In this document: positions 35,814-43,938 of the stretch, one piece after another
Layout of the letters: the number at the start of each line of letters is the position of its first letter
Position numbering within the stretch: position 1 is the first letter of the stretch
Assembly (NCBI RefSeq): GCF_000332455.1
Contig: NZ_AOGY02000039.1
Coordinates: 1-64,000, forward strand
Direction: 5' to 3'
Origin: Leptospira vanthielii serovar Holland str. Waz Holland = ATCC 700522
Lineage (GTDB): Bacteria; Spirochaetota; Leptospiria; Leptospirales; Leptospiraceae
DNA length: 64,000 nucleotides
Made by a program: the position numbers and the translations under genes
Notes under the pieces: generated by a model
What the model saw: only the letters and a program-made list of their open reading frames with translations
Told to the model about the DNA's origin: nothing
The model's database searches: none

Positions 35814-36581
35814 ATGAAATCGCTAAAAAAAACATCCTTTATTGAGGCAGTTGCGGCCGCAATTGAACACGAAGTTCAATGTTTCAATTTTTATCTAAAA
35901 CTTTCCGAAAGTTTACCGGAAGGCCAAATTAGAGAGCTTTTCAGCCAACTTGCGTTAGATGGTGATGAGCATATTAAATTCATCAAAGACATCTATAAAA
36001 GTGCTGAAGGAAAAGAACTTCCTAACTTAAAACAACTTTCGGAAATTGAGAAGTTTCATTCTTCAACCATCCAAAAGGTAATGGATCGGTTAGATCGAAA
36101 CAAAAATGAGGAAGTGAAAGCTGACGAAAGAAAAGCAATAGAGCTTGCCATCCGAGAAGGGGAAGATGCGCGTAATTTTTATGCCACCATCCGAAACAAA
36201 TTCCAAGATCCAAAAATCAATTTGTTATTCCAAAAATTGGCCAACTTTAATGAGTCCAATAATTCATTGTTAGAAGCACAAGCGATGGCAATGGAACAGT
36301 CTACACCTGCAGACCAAGTTTTTTATTGGGAAGATGAAGCCTTGATGGAAGAGGTCAACCGTCCTACTAAAGCGGCTCCAAAACCAAAAGTTTCTAAACC
36401 GGCAGCAAAACCAAAAACGGCAAAAACAAAACCATCTGCGAAAAAAACTTCTAAACCAGCCAAACCAGCGAACAAGAAGTCAGCGAAGAAAGCTATAAAA
36501 AAGGCACCAAAAAAAGCCGTAAAAAAAACAGTAGCGAAACCAAAATCAAAACCCGCTAAGAAAAAAGGTAAGAAAAAATAG
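35814..36581 (+). CDS. Ferritin-like (rubrerythrin-type) protein with histone-H1-like tail
   Basis: 255 residues. Residues 8-160 form a four-helix ferritin-like domain with two Glu-containing helix pairs (AAIEHEVQCFNFYLKL with GDEHIKFI; AIREGEDARNFYATI with FNESNNSLLEAQ), consistent with a di-iron site. From about residue 180 the chain is almost only Lys, Ala and Pro (repeats such as KPAKPANKKSAKKA), like the tail of histone H1, which suggests DNA or polyanion binding. A DNA-protecting iron protein is a possible role. It overlaps the next gene by one base (TAG/GTG), so the pair is coupled. Confidence 0.75.
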   Translation: MKSLKKTSFIEAVAAAIEHEVQCFNFYLKLSESLPEGQIRELFSQLALDGDEHIKFIKDIYKSAEGKELPNLKQLSEIEKFHSSTIQKVMDRLDRNKNEEVKADERKAIELAIREGEDARNFYATIRNKFQDPKINLLFQKLANFNESNNSLLEAQAMAMEQSTPADQVFYWEDEALMEEVNRPTKAAPKPKVSKPAAKPKTAKTKPSAKKTSKPAKPANKKSAKKAIKKAPKKAVKKTVAKPKSKPAKKKGKKK

Positions 36582-37063
36582 TGAAATACCAAGTAACTCA
36601 TACATTTCCCGTTTCTCTCGATAAACTCCTTCATGCCAGAGAAGAGAGATACAAACACTTAGATCAGTTCCCTGATTTAAAAAATGTAACTCTATTGGAA
36701 GAAACGAAAGATGGAAATATCATACGCCAAAAACGAAAGGTGAGTTTGGAAGGTTCGATGCCTGCTGTCCTTTCTGCGGCACTCAACGACCTTTCCCTTT
36801 TGGAAGAGTCCACTTTTGACATTACTACCAATACTCACGAATTCAAAATCTCTCCTCCAGGAAAAGACAATGTGTTTGTGATCAAAGGGAAAAGTAAATA
36901 CGAAGCAGATGGAGATAATTCCAAACGTTCTTATGATGTGGATGTGGTTTCTAGTCTTCTATTCGTTTCTCCGATTGTGGAAAAAGCCATTGAAGAAATT
37001 CACAAACATAGTTTGGAAAAAGACAGAAAATCCATCGCCAAATTTCTGGGGGTCGAATCCTAA
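36581..37063 (+). CDS. DUF2505/SRPBCC-fold protein
   Basis: 160 residues, soluble. The GTG start shares its first base with the previous stop codon; GGTAAG upstream is a modest ribosome site. The sequence (YQVTHTFPVSLDKLLHAREERY, then NIIRQKRKVSLEG and YEADGDNSKRSYDVDV) matches the shape of DUF2505, a START/SRPBCC hotdog-like lipid-binding fold. The role is unknown; the coupling with the ferritin-like gene is the only context. It could bind a lipid or small hydrophobic ligand. Confidence 0.65.
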   Translation: MKYQVTHTFPVSLDKLLHAREERYKHLDQFPDLKNVTLLEETKDGNIIRQKRKVSLEGSMPAVLSAALNDLSLLEESTFDITTNTHEFKISPPGKDNVFVIKGKSKYEADGDNSKRSYDVDVVSSLLFVSPIVEKAIEEIHKHSLEKDRKSIAKFLGVES

Positions 37064-37070
37064 GTAAGAA

Positions 37071-37973
37071 GTGAAGTCTTCTTCCCCTAGCTTTTTACGA
37101 TCTGTATTGGAACTCAATTTGACGATCCTCATTATGGGGAACGTCACTTTGTTTGCCAAACTCCTTCCCTTTCCCGCAGTTACAATCATCTCTGGTAGAG
37201 CATTATTTTCAGTCATTCTGCTCGGTCTTTTTTTCTGGCTTCGTGGTAAGTCGGTTTCCTACCGAAGTTTTAAAGACTTTTTGTTTGTATTCGGAATTGG
37301 GATTTTATTTGCTCTGCATTGGGTGACTTACTTTCACTCCATCCAAGTGTCCACAGTGGCTGTTGGAATGTTATCTCTTTTCACCTATCCTGTGTTTTCT
37401 GCAATCATGGAGCCATTGTTTGGTGGTAAACGCCCAGATCCTTTTTCTTTTTTTCTGGCATGTTTTTCCTTATTCGGACTTTTTCTCATTGTGCCCGATC
37501 TTTCTTGGGACAACCAAATGTTCCAAGGAGTGGTTTGGGGTGTGGTCTCAGCAGTTCTCTATGCGATTCGCAATTTACTCACTAAAGAAATGCATGTTCA
37601 CTATCCCAGTGCCCAAATCCTTTTCACCCAGTTGATTGCAACTGCCCTGGTTTTACTCCCCTTTGCGGATGGACTTTTTGTTATGTTTGCTGAACCTAAA
37701 TACCTTTTGTTTCAAGTGGTATTGGCCGGGGTGTTTACTTCACTTGCGCATACAATTTGGATTCGCAGTTTATCGAATTTGTCTGTGACCACCGCCGGCA
37801 CTTTGTCTACCTTAAGTCCGATATACGGAAGTTTGGCGGCCTGGTATTTTTTAGGTGAGATACCACCCGAGAGGCTTTGGTTAGGTGGCGCCGTGATTTT
37901 GTTTTGTGCGGTCCTCGAGGTATTTCGAAAAAAAGCGGAAAGTGAGAAAAGAGGAGAGGTGGGTTCGGGATAG
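37071..37973 (+). CDS. EamA-family drug/metabolite transporter
   Basis: A 300-residue inner-membrane permease with ten predicted helices in two EamA repeats (about residues 15-140 and 155-285). Typical elements are FPAVTIISGRALFSVILLGLFFW, LSLFTYPVFSAIMEPLF and a second-repeat LSTLSPIYGSLAAWYFLGE. Substrates in the family range from amino acids to nucleotides; none can be inferred. The start is a GTG seven bases after the previous stop; the SD is weak. A strong hairpin follows the gene at 38031. Confidence 0.85.
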   Translation: MKSSSPSFLRSVLELNLTILIMGNVTLFAKLLPFPAVTIISGRALFSVILLGLFFWLRGKSVSYRSFKDFLFVFGIGILFALHWVTYFHSIQVSTVAVGMLSLFTYPVFSAIMEPLFGGKRPDPFSFFLACFSLFGLFLIVPDLSWDNQMFQGVVWGVVSAVLYAIRNLLTKEMHVHYPSAQILFTQLIATALVLLPFADGLFVMFAEPKYLLFQVVLAGVFTSLAHTIWIRSLSNLSVTTAGTLSTLSPIYGSLAAWYFLGEIPPERLWLGGAVILFCAVLEVFRKKAESEKRGEVGSG

Positions 37974-38030
37974 ATTTTGAGCGATACTTTATTGCTGAAG
38001 TCTAGTTTGGAATGTGTGGTTTTTCGAAAG

Positions 38031-38063
38031 GGATTGGGGAAAAGTTTTTTTAAGCCCCAATCC
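38031..38063. terminator. Bidirectional terminator between convergent genes
   Basis: GGATTGGGG (38031-38039) pairs perfectly with CCCCAATCC (38055-38063); the 15-base loop is A/T-rich with a T7 run. It lies between the EamA gene and the sigma-factor gene ending at 38073. Confidence 0.7.
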
Positions 38064-38072
38064 AATTCTGTT

Positions 38073-38918
38073 TCAAACTGCAGGACTGTATTTTGTAAGT
38101 AACTCTTCCAAAATTTTGGGAGGAGTTTCAAAATAAGGATGATCCCGAAATATTTGTTGGTAGTCTAACCTACGATAGTCTTCGTACTCACATTGTATTT
38201 CACCTACTTGTTCCTTTAATCTCCGCACATGAGGCATAGAAAATCGGGGAAGGTTTGGATCAATCCAACCATTGTTTTGAAAACTTTTCATTTTTTTGGA
38301 ACAACGACAGGGATTTTTTTCGTTCATAAGTCCACACTTATCATCCATAAAAGTGTAGAGATCTTTACGAGCTCGACTCAACCTTTTGCGAAAAGCTTCA
38401 TTGGAAATTCCAAGTAGTTCCGAACTATCATGATCGCTCAGTCCCATCAAATCGGCAAGGATCAAACTGATTCGTTGTTCTCTATCCAAACAAAGAAGCA
38501 TTCCGAGTGTGCAGGATGCTTTTGCTTCTTCTACCAAAATTAAATTTTCTGGGTTTGACAGTTCGTTTGTTGGAATTTCTATGTCAGGCATTTTCTCTAA
38601 TTCTTTTGCATAACCAGAAAACCCTGTTGTAATTTCCTCTAAATGACCGCGTTTTCCATTTAATGCGTGATTGACTGCAATACGGTAGGCCCAAGTTCTG
38701 AAACTAGCGCGCATTGGATCATAAGCGGCAAGATTGGTGGCAATTTTTAAAAGTACTTCTTGAGTAACATCTTCTGATTCTTGAGGGTTTAATAGGATAC
38801 GACGAATGACATTGTAGATCCAAGTTTGGACCTCAGAGAGTAGGGATTCTAAAGCACGACGGTCTCCCGTCCGTGCCCTTTCAATTCGTTGGATTTCCTC
38901 AGGTAAATTTGTCTTCAT
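38073..38918 (-). CDS. ECF-like sigma-70 factor with Cys-containing C-terminal extension
   Basis: 281 residues. Region 2 (NVIRRILLNPQESEDVTQEVLLKIATNL, then FRTWAYRIAVNHALN) and region 4 (CLDREQRISLILADLMGLSDHDSSELLGISNEAFRKRLSRARKDL in pieces) are clear; regions 1 and 3 are missing, as in ECF factors. A C-terminal extension of about 85 residues carries the motif DKCGLMNEKNPCRCSKK, whose cysteines could bind metal or a redox signal, so it may sense directly. No anti-sigma gene is adjacent. The upstream gene (38918-39271) overlaps it by one base and is probably cotranscribed. Confidence 0.88.
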   Translation of the reverse strand: MKTNLPEEIQRIERARTGDRRALESLLSEVQTWIYNVIRRILLNPQESEDVTQEVLLKIATNLAAYDPMRASFRTWAYRIAVNHALNGKRGHLEEITTGFSGYAKELEKMPDIEIPTNELSNPENLILVEEAKASCTLGMLLCLDREQRISLILADLMGLSDHDSSELLGISNEAFRKRLSRARKDLYTFMDDKCGLMNEKNPCRCSKKMKSFQNNGWIDPNLPRFSMPHVRRLKEQVGEIQCEYEDYRRLDYQQIFRDHPYFETPPKILEELLTKYSPAV

Positions 38919-39271
38919 TAGAGTGTTTGTCGTTCAAACATTTCAAAGATTAAGGTTTGTTTCATCAAGGTGAAAAATTGTTTTCCCGTTTCTGAATTTT
39001 GTAATATTTCTCCTGCTTTATGGCAATCCTCTACGTTTTCCCAATACAAAAGATCTAACATGATTCCTTCTCTTGTCTTTGACTGAAAGGCTCGCCATGC
39101 AAGAAATCCTTTTTGGGTTTGCAGAAGCGGTAACATTTTTTTTCGCATTTCGTGGTATGTCTCCGAGTCTTCCTTTGCACATTCTACGATAGCAATTTCG
39201 ATTGCCGTTGATGGGGGTAAACTTTCCAGGGTAAGTAAATCTTGGCCTTGGGTTTTTAAACTTTCTAACAT
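38918..39271 (-). CDS. Antibiotic-biosynthesis-monooxygenase-like (dimeric alpha/beta barrel) protein
   Basis: 117 residues. The pattern IEIAIVECAKEDSETYHEMRKKMLPLLQTQKGFLAWRAFQ in pieces, followed by MLDLLYWENVEDCHKA, is that of small ABM/EthD-like ferredoxin folds. Such proteins can be heme-degrading, stress-responsive or of unknown activity. The last base of its stop overlaps the first of the sigma-factor ATG, so expression is coupled; it may be part of the signal input. Family assignment is by shape only. Confidence 0.6.
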   Translation of the reverse strand: MLESLKTQGQDLLTLESLPPSTAIEIAIVECAKEDSETYHEMRKKMLPLLQTQKGFLAWRAFQSKTREGIMLDLLYWENVEDCHKAGEILQNSETGKQFFTLMKQTLIFEMFERQTL

Positions 39272-39430
39272 AATAAACTCTCCATTTTTGAGGTTTTTTT
39301 CCTCTGAATAGGATACCCAGAAGTGAGGGAGTTGTGACAGACTGGTGAGAAAAAAGTTTGACTTCCTTCAAAAATTTTAGTCTCTAATCTCCCTTTGTAG
39401 AAGTAATCAATTTCTGCAAAGGAGCAAATT

Positions 39431-39841
39431 TTGAAAAAAATTAGTTTAATCATCGCTTTGGCAGTTTCTGTCTTTGCCTTCCACTGCCAGTCAGGAGAAA
39501 AAACAACGGTTGATGATTCCCGGACGATATTAGAGGGGAATTGGGTATTAACGAACAATTGTGTCAAAGACCCAAGTTCCAATGCCTCTGCTTGGCTTAT
39601 CATTAGCAACAATCGGGATATTAAATCATGTTACAAAAATACTGGTTCTGTTGTGAAGGGACTACTCATCAAACAAAGTGAAGGAAATTATAACATTGAT
39701 TGGGCGGAAGGTCCTGCATCAACAGCGCAGTATCCGGTGGGTGGCCCTCTGAATCTTTTCGGAATGACCACACAAGGATCAACGGTTTGTTATACTCGTG
39801 TGAAAGGTTCCAAAAACAATCCACCAGCCTTTTGTAAGTAA
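39431..39841 (+). CDS. Small lipoprotein of unknown function
   Basis: 136 residues, unrecognised. The start is a TTG at 39431 with GGAG about 6-7 bases upstream. The signal peptide ends VFAFHCQSG (Cys19). Four more cysteines are spaced along the mature part (NNCVKD, KSCYKN, TVCYTR, AFCK), probably two disulphides, with an opening EGNWVLTNNC typical of lipocalin-like beta-sheet lipoproteins. Its upstream region (39272-39430) is shared with the divergent ABM-like gene, hinting that the sigma factor or its target may act there. Confidence 0.65.
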   Translation: MKKISLIIALAVSVFAFHCQSGEKTTVDDSRTILEGNWVLTNNCVKDPSSNASAWLIISNNRDIKSCYKNTGSVVKGLLIKQSEGNYNIDWAEGPASTAQYPVGGPLNLFGMTTQGSTVCYTRVKGSKNNPPAFCK

Positions 39842-39988
39842 AGAGAAACAGCAATTGTAAAATCGAGGGAGATGGTCGTTAATACAAAGTCTCCCATGCG
39901 CCACCGATTGCAGCGAAAATCCTTTCTGGTTGGAGAACGAATCACTAAACTGGGACTCATCCAGAAAGATTGGAGCGTAAAGCGGGAT

Positions 39989-40028
39989 CGCCTAATGGAT
40001 AGAATGCGGATATAAATATCCATTGGCG
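39989..40028. terminator. Stem-loop between convergent genes
   Basis: CGCCTAATGGATA (39989-40001) pairs with TATCCATTGGCG (40017-40028), a 12-bp stem with a single bulged T. A second imperfect stem, CTTTCTGG / CCAGAAAG, lies upstream at about 39930-39968. There is no U-run; a transcript end or structured 3' region is likely. Confidence 0.5.
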
Positions 40029-40057
40029 AGGCGCCCAGAAATTTTCAAAATTCTAAA

Positions 40058-40447
40058 TCATTCATGTAAGTGGTGGATGACCTGAATTAGTTTTTCTTGT
40101 ACTTCTTTGGCAATTTTTTCAAGTTCGGGATTTTGTACTAGTTTTGTCATGGTCATGGGATCAAAGATAGAAACTTTCGTTTCCCCATTTTTTTCTTCTG
40201 TGACAACTACGTTGCAAGGAAGTAATAGTCCAATTTCATCGGTTGTTTGGAGAGCTTTGTGCGCAAAACTAGGGTTACATGCTCCGAGGATGGTGTAACG
40301 TTTGAAATCAACTCCGATTTTTTCTTTGAGGGTGTGTTTAACGTCGATTGTGGTAAGAACGCCGAATCCTTCTTTTTTTAGTGCTTCGGTTGTGTCGGTG
40401 ATGGTATCTTCAAAACTCTTTTTTCTGTGAACGGTTAGTCCTAACAT
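40058..40447 (-). CDS. DUF302-family protein
   Basis: 129 residues, cytoplasmic. The DUF302 core is seen as SFEDTITDTTEALKKEGFGVLTTIDVKHTLKEKIG in pieces, YTILGACNPSFAHKAL with a Cys, and IGLLLPCNVVV with a second Cys. The family is widespread, often beside sulfur, persulfide or copper genes, and its activity is unknown. A GGAGG ribosome site precedes the ATG. A palindrome of CsoR/CstR type sits at 40461-40484 just upstream, so metal or reactive-sulfur control is suggested. Confidence 0.85.
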   Translation of the reverse strand: MLGLTVHRKKSFEDTITDTTEALKKEGFGVLTTIDVKHTLKEKIGVDFKRYTILGACNPSFAHKALQTTDEIGLLLPCNVVVTEEKNGETKVSIFDPMTMTKLVQNPELEKIAKEVQEKLIQVIHHLHE

Positions 40448-40460
40448 AAATCCTCCATTG

Positions 40461-40484
40461 TCCTATACCCCATAGGGTATAGGA
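40461..40484. promoter_or_regulatory. CsoR/CstR-like operator ahead of the DUF302 gene
   Basis: TCCTATACCC (40461-40470) and GGGTATAGGA (40475-40484) form a perfect 10-bp dyad around CATA. The TATACCC...GGGTATA core matches the form of sites bound by CsoR, CstR or FrmR-type repressors. No such regulator is in the window. Confidence 0.6.
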
Positions 40485-40530
40485 GCCAACACGAAGTTGC
40501 AAGAGATTTTTAGTCAGGATTTGAAAAAGA

Positions 40531-40980
40531 TCATTCTTTTTTCGGGAGTTTTTGCATCTCTTCCACACTAGGCAGTTGTTTCGAGATATGACGAATTTCT
40601 CCGGCAGAATTTAGGAGGAAGTATTGGGGGAGTGGGTCGGTTTTTAAAGAAACAAACCGATCATCCAAAATGAGGGTTTGGAATTCTTGTTCTCTTGGGG
40701 TATAGTTAAGAAGGACATAGGTGCCGAGGTCTGGTTTCCCTTCCCCACATTCAAGTCCTTGCAACATCTCACACCTAGATTTGGTCACAGAAAGTAGGAT
40801 TAGTTTTCCTTCACGGGAAGCCTGTCCAAAAGCAAAGGATTTGTTATGGCCCCAATGGATTTCTTCACTCACCATCTCGTTGAGTTTGATATAACCATAT
40901 ACCAGTAGTAAAATAAAGAGTGGCATGGATAAAAAACCAACGAGGTAAAAAACACGAGAATATTTCTGCATACTGGACAA
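40531..40980 (-). CDS. Membrane-anchored protein, thioredoxin-like shape
   Basis: 149 residues, not recognised. One membrane segment (VFYLVGFLSMPLFILLLVYGYI) near the N-terminus is followed by a periplasmic domain with GKLILLSVTKSRCEMLQGLECG and PLPQYFLLNSAGEI, which recall SCO/thioredoxin folds, but the usual CxxC is not seen (the two Cys are seven apart). The start is a TTG at 40980 (AGG six bases upstream) or the ATG at 40971. It stands alone, next to the CsoR-like operator region and divergent from speE. Confidence 0.5.
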   Translation of the reverse strand: MSSMQKYSRVFYLVGFLSMPLFILLLVYGYIKLNEMVSEEIHWGHNKSFAFGQASREGKLILLSVTKSRCEMLQGLECGEGKPDLGTYVLLNYTPREQEFQTLILDDRFVSLKTDPLPQYFLLNSAGEIRHISKQLPSVEEMQKLPKKE

Positions 40981-41111
40981 TGGAACCTAAGGGTCTGGTT
41001 CCCGCCAAGTTGAATTTTTAATCTTTAGTAAACCCAAATTTTCAAAAAAAACTACACCTTCTTCTTCCTATATCAAATCTGGTTTAAAGAGAGAAACCTT
41101 AGGAGAAATCA

Positions 41112-41957
41112 ATGGAGATTTGGTATACCGAAAAATTGGAATTAGAAAAAGGCCGTGCTGTGAGTTACCGGGTAACAAAAACAATCGAAAGCCTACAATC
41201 TCCGTTCCAAAAAATCGATATTTTTGAAACACAATCCTTTGGTAGAATGTTTACACTCGATGGTGTAACAATGGTTACGAATAAGGATGAACATTCTTAT
41301 CATGAAATGATTGCTCATATCCCCATGATGAGCCATCCCAACCCAGAATCCGTTCTTGTGATTGGTGGAGGAGACGGGGGAACTGTTCGCGAAGTATTAA
41401 AACACCCTTCTGTCAAAGAAGTTGTGTTATGCGAGATTGACAAAGCTGTCGTAGATATTAGTTATAAATATTTTCCTGAATGTGCGGATGCCATGAAAGA
41501 TCCCAAGGTCATTCATTATTATGATGATGGGGCTAAATTTGCTAGGGACAACAAAGGCCGTTTTGATGTCATACTCGTGGATTCGAGTGATCCTGTGGGA
41601 CCTGCAGAAGTACTCTTTAAGGAACCATTCTTTCGTGATATGGCAAGTGCCCTAAAACCAACAGGGATCATTGCGACTCAAGCGGAATCTTTTTGGTATC
41701 ATGGAGATGTGATCTCTTCACTATTTGATTTTATTCCCAAAATTTTTCCTGAGTATGGATATTATTACACTACGATTCCGACGTACCCTTCCGGAATCAT
41801 TGGGTTTACTTTTTTGTCCAATGCGATTGATCCGTATTCAGTAACACCTGATCCGAAACGTGTTCCCAAAGGACTCAAATACTATAGTCCAGAAATTCAC
41901 AAAGCGGCTTTTGTACTTCCTGAATTTGCAAAAGCTTATATCAAACGAAAAGGATAA
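41112..41957 (+). CDS. speE: Spermidine synthase (aminopropyltransferase)
   Basis: Transfers an aminopropyl group from decarboxylated S-adenosylmethionine to putrescine in the cytoplasm. 281 residues with the family motifs: QSFGRMFTLDGVTMVTNKDEHSYHEM in pieces, VIGGGDGGTVREVLKH (dcSAM-binding), CEIDKAVVDIS, and the catalytic VDSSDPVGPAE. AGGAGA is a good ribosome site. The next gene starts 6 bases later, so it heads a run of genes to pyrF and perhaps beyond. An adenosylmethionine decarboxylase is not in view. Confidence 0.94.
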   Translation: MEIWYTEKLELEKGRAVSYRVTKTIESLQSPFQKIDIFETQSFGRMFTLDGVTMVTNKDEHSYHEMIAHIPMMSHPNPESVLVIGGGDGGTVREVLKHPSVKEVVLCEIDKAVVDISYKYFPECADAMKDPKVIHYYDDGAKFARDNKGRFDVILVDSSDPVGPAEVLFKEPFFRDMASALKPTGIIATQAESFWYHGDVISSLFDFIPKIFPEYGYYYTTIPTYPSGIIGFTFLSNAIDPYSVTPDPKRVPKGLKYYSPEIHKAAFVLPEFAKAYIKRKG

Positions 41958-41963
41958 ATCTTT

Positions 41964-43223
41964 GTGAAATGGATTTCCGTTTTCTTTTTTTTGCTTCTGG
42001 TTTCTTTTTTTGTTGGGCCGAATGTTCTTTGGGCCCAGGAAACAAAAGCGGCAAAGTTGGAATTAGAGGCGGAATCCTATGAGGAACGTGGGTATCCCAA
42101 AAAAGCGGAAGAACTTCGCTCTAAGATAAAACGGATTCGGGCCGATCAGTTTCGAGATCGAAATCCTCAAACTGAATTTGTTTCACCCACAAAAAATATC
42201 CCGGCAACCAATAAGGGTTCTTTGGAATTTCACCAAGGGACTTGGGAGATTGGATTTCGGAATTTTGACCAATTTGGGATGTTTTCTACAGGGAATGATT
42301 CTGCATTAAACGATGGACGCATTACCTTTCAGGCAGGGTCACCGTATTACCCTCGTTCGCCGATCGGTTACCAAAACATCCGAAGCCTTCCTTTTGCCTA
42401 TGATATAAAAAATCCTTACGAAACTTCGCGATCTTTTTCGCCGAGGGTGGCATACAAACACAATTCGGCAAAATGGGGTTTGGAATATATATATTTTCAA
42501 TTTCAAACAACAAACGATTATCTTTCTATAGGATTTGTTGGAGTACCACAATCAGCTTATCACTCTGACCGATTGTACAGCGCTGAACATAAGTTGGTTG
42601 TGAAAATTTATGAAGAGTACTCTCGTGCGATTACGTATAGTTGGGATTTTGGTATCCGAACGGGCTCCTTTCACACCAATTCAGTTTTTTCATCACAAAC
42701 CCTGGGACAAACTGGTATTATGCGAGATTCTATGCGGTATCTTGCTCCTAGTGCTGGATTTAAGTTTTATCATAAATTAGGGAATGGGTTCTCCTATGAA
42801 TTGGGGGGAGATATGTTTTTAACGCCTCTCGGTAGTCTCAATTACAGAAGGGATATCTTAACACAGAATGGTGGTGCCACAAGATTTGGAGAAGGAATCG
42901 TCGCAGGTGATGAGGCCTATTCCTTATTTTCAGGAAAACCATTACAAACAACGATTGTGGGTTTAGATATACTCGGACAATTCAACTGGCAGCCGTTAGA
43001 ACACCATAAATTCCATTTAGGGTTCCAAGTGATTCAATATATTTGGCGGGCTAACGAATCTTATGCGCCGGAAATTCGTGCATTAAATCAAGAGTCTTTT
43101 CAATCTGGAGTAAGGGATTATTATTTAAGTTCTGCATTTTATGAAGCGGATGGTCGTGACAAACGTCCTTCCCGGAGTTACTCGATTTCGAATTTATACA
43201 TTGGGTATACTTATGTTTTTTAA
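41964..43223 (+). CDS. Outer-membrane beta-barrel protein, possibly LA_2444/LA_4059 family
   Basis: 419 residues. The GTG start at 41964 gives a signal peptide ending VLWA-QET. A short coiled-coil (ETKAAKLELEAESYEERGYPKKAEELRSKI, in pieces) precedes the barrel, which shows repeated aromatic beta-strand patterns such as WGLEYIYFQFQTTNDYL and SYELGGDMFLTPLG and ends in a C-terminal aromatic (NLYIGYTYVF), the usual outer-membrane signature. It resembles a Leptospira-specific family, but I cannot confirm which. It is 6 bases after speE and overlaps the next lipoprotein by 11 bases. Confidence 0.65.
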   Translation: MKWISVFFFLLLVSFFVGPNVLWAQETKAAKLELEAESYEERGYPKKAEELRSKIKRIRADQFRDRNPQTEFVSPTKNIPATNKGSLEFHQGTWEIGFRNFDQFGMFSTGNDSALNDGRITFQAGSPYYPRSPIGYQNIRSLPFAYDIKNPYETSRSFSPRVAYKHNSAKWGLEYIYFQFQTTNDYLSIGFVGVPQSAYHSDRLYSAEHKLVVKIYEEYSRAITYSWDFGIRTGSFHTNSVFSSQTLGQTGIMRDSMRYLAPSAGFKFYHKLGNGFSYELGGDMFLTPLGSLNYRRDILTQNGGATRFGEGIVAGDEAYSLFSGKPLQTTIVGLDILGQFNWQPLEHHKFHLGFQVIQYIWRANESYAPEIRALNQESFQSGVRDYYLSSAFYEADGRDKRPSRSYSISNLYIGYTYVF

Positions 43224-43938
43224 AATTAATTTTTATACGATATCACTTTTACTCGGCTCATTTTTAGGAATGGGCTGTGGGATTTCTCTTCGAGTGTACA
43301 GGCCTTTTCCAAAGGAAACAGCTTTTGAATTTGTCAAAAAAATGGATCATATCCAGATTCAAGTCAAAGACGAAAACCGAATGAAAATGGCCATTTACGA
43401 CGGGTATTTTTCGGGTCCTGAGGGCCTTCCTAATGAATATGGCCCTTTGTCTTATTTGATACGCAAAGAACTTTCTATGCGAGGAAACCGTTATCCCTTG
43501 TTACTCGATAGAGGAGGAAAGATTTTTGTCGATGAATTTCAGTTGGTTTCTCTAGACAGATGTTCTAAAAATTTAACTTTTGTACGTTTGAAAGCACGGA
43601 TCCAAATTGCAGGTGGTGGAGAAGAAGTTTTTTCTTATTATGATGAAATCGATTCCCGGGTGACCAATTGTTATTTAACAGGGAGTATACTAACACTAGT
43701 GCCATTAATTTGGTATGTGCCATACAATGGATTTCGGGGGAACCGGGAAGACCAGTTGAACCAATTGGGTAGAAATTCTTTATCAGAATTTTTTTCAAAG
43801 ATGGAGTCTGTGTCGGGATATAGCGGGAGTTCGTCGGTAGAAGAATTACAAGAACCGATTCCTGTGAAACCTAAACAAACTCCCACCAAACAAGAACCAG
43901 TAGATCCGAAGTTAAAGGAAATTCTTGAAAGTTTATGA
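43213..43938 (+). CDS. Lipoprotein of unknown function
   Basis: About 241 residues. I place the start at the ATG at 43213, which overlaps the end of the outer-membrane gene by 11 bases and gives a lipoprotein signal ending FLGMGCGIS (Cys22); an upstream in-frame ATG at 43141 would put a long non-signal stretch in front. The mature part has a Pro/Lys-rich tail (PVKPKQTPTKQEPVDPK) and a beta-rich core with two cysteines (LDRCSK, TNCYL). No family recognised. It overlaps the next gene by 4 bases. Confidence 0.65.
   Translation: MFFKINFYTISLLLGSFLGMGCGISLRVYRPFPKETAFEFVKKMDHIQIQVKDENRMKMAIYDGYFSGPEGLPNEYGPLSYLIRKELSMRGNRYPLLLDRGGKIFVDEFQLVSLDRCSKNLTFVRLKARIQIAGGGEEVFSYYDEIDSRVTNCYLTGSILTLVPLIWYVPYNGFRGNREDQLNQLGRNSLSEFFSKMESVSGYSGSSSVEELQEPIPVKPKQTPTKQEPVDPKLKEILESL

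Noticed and set aside
36323..36658. Minus-strand 111-codon frame rich in Phe, Ala and Gly
   Set aside because: It is the antisense of the Lys/Ala-rich tail of the ferritin-like gene; the hydrophobic composition follows from that.
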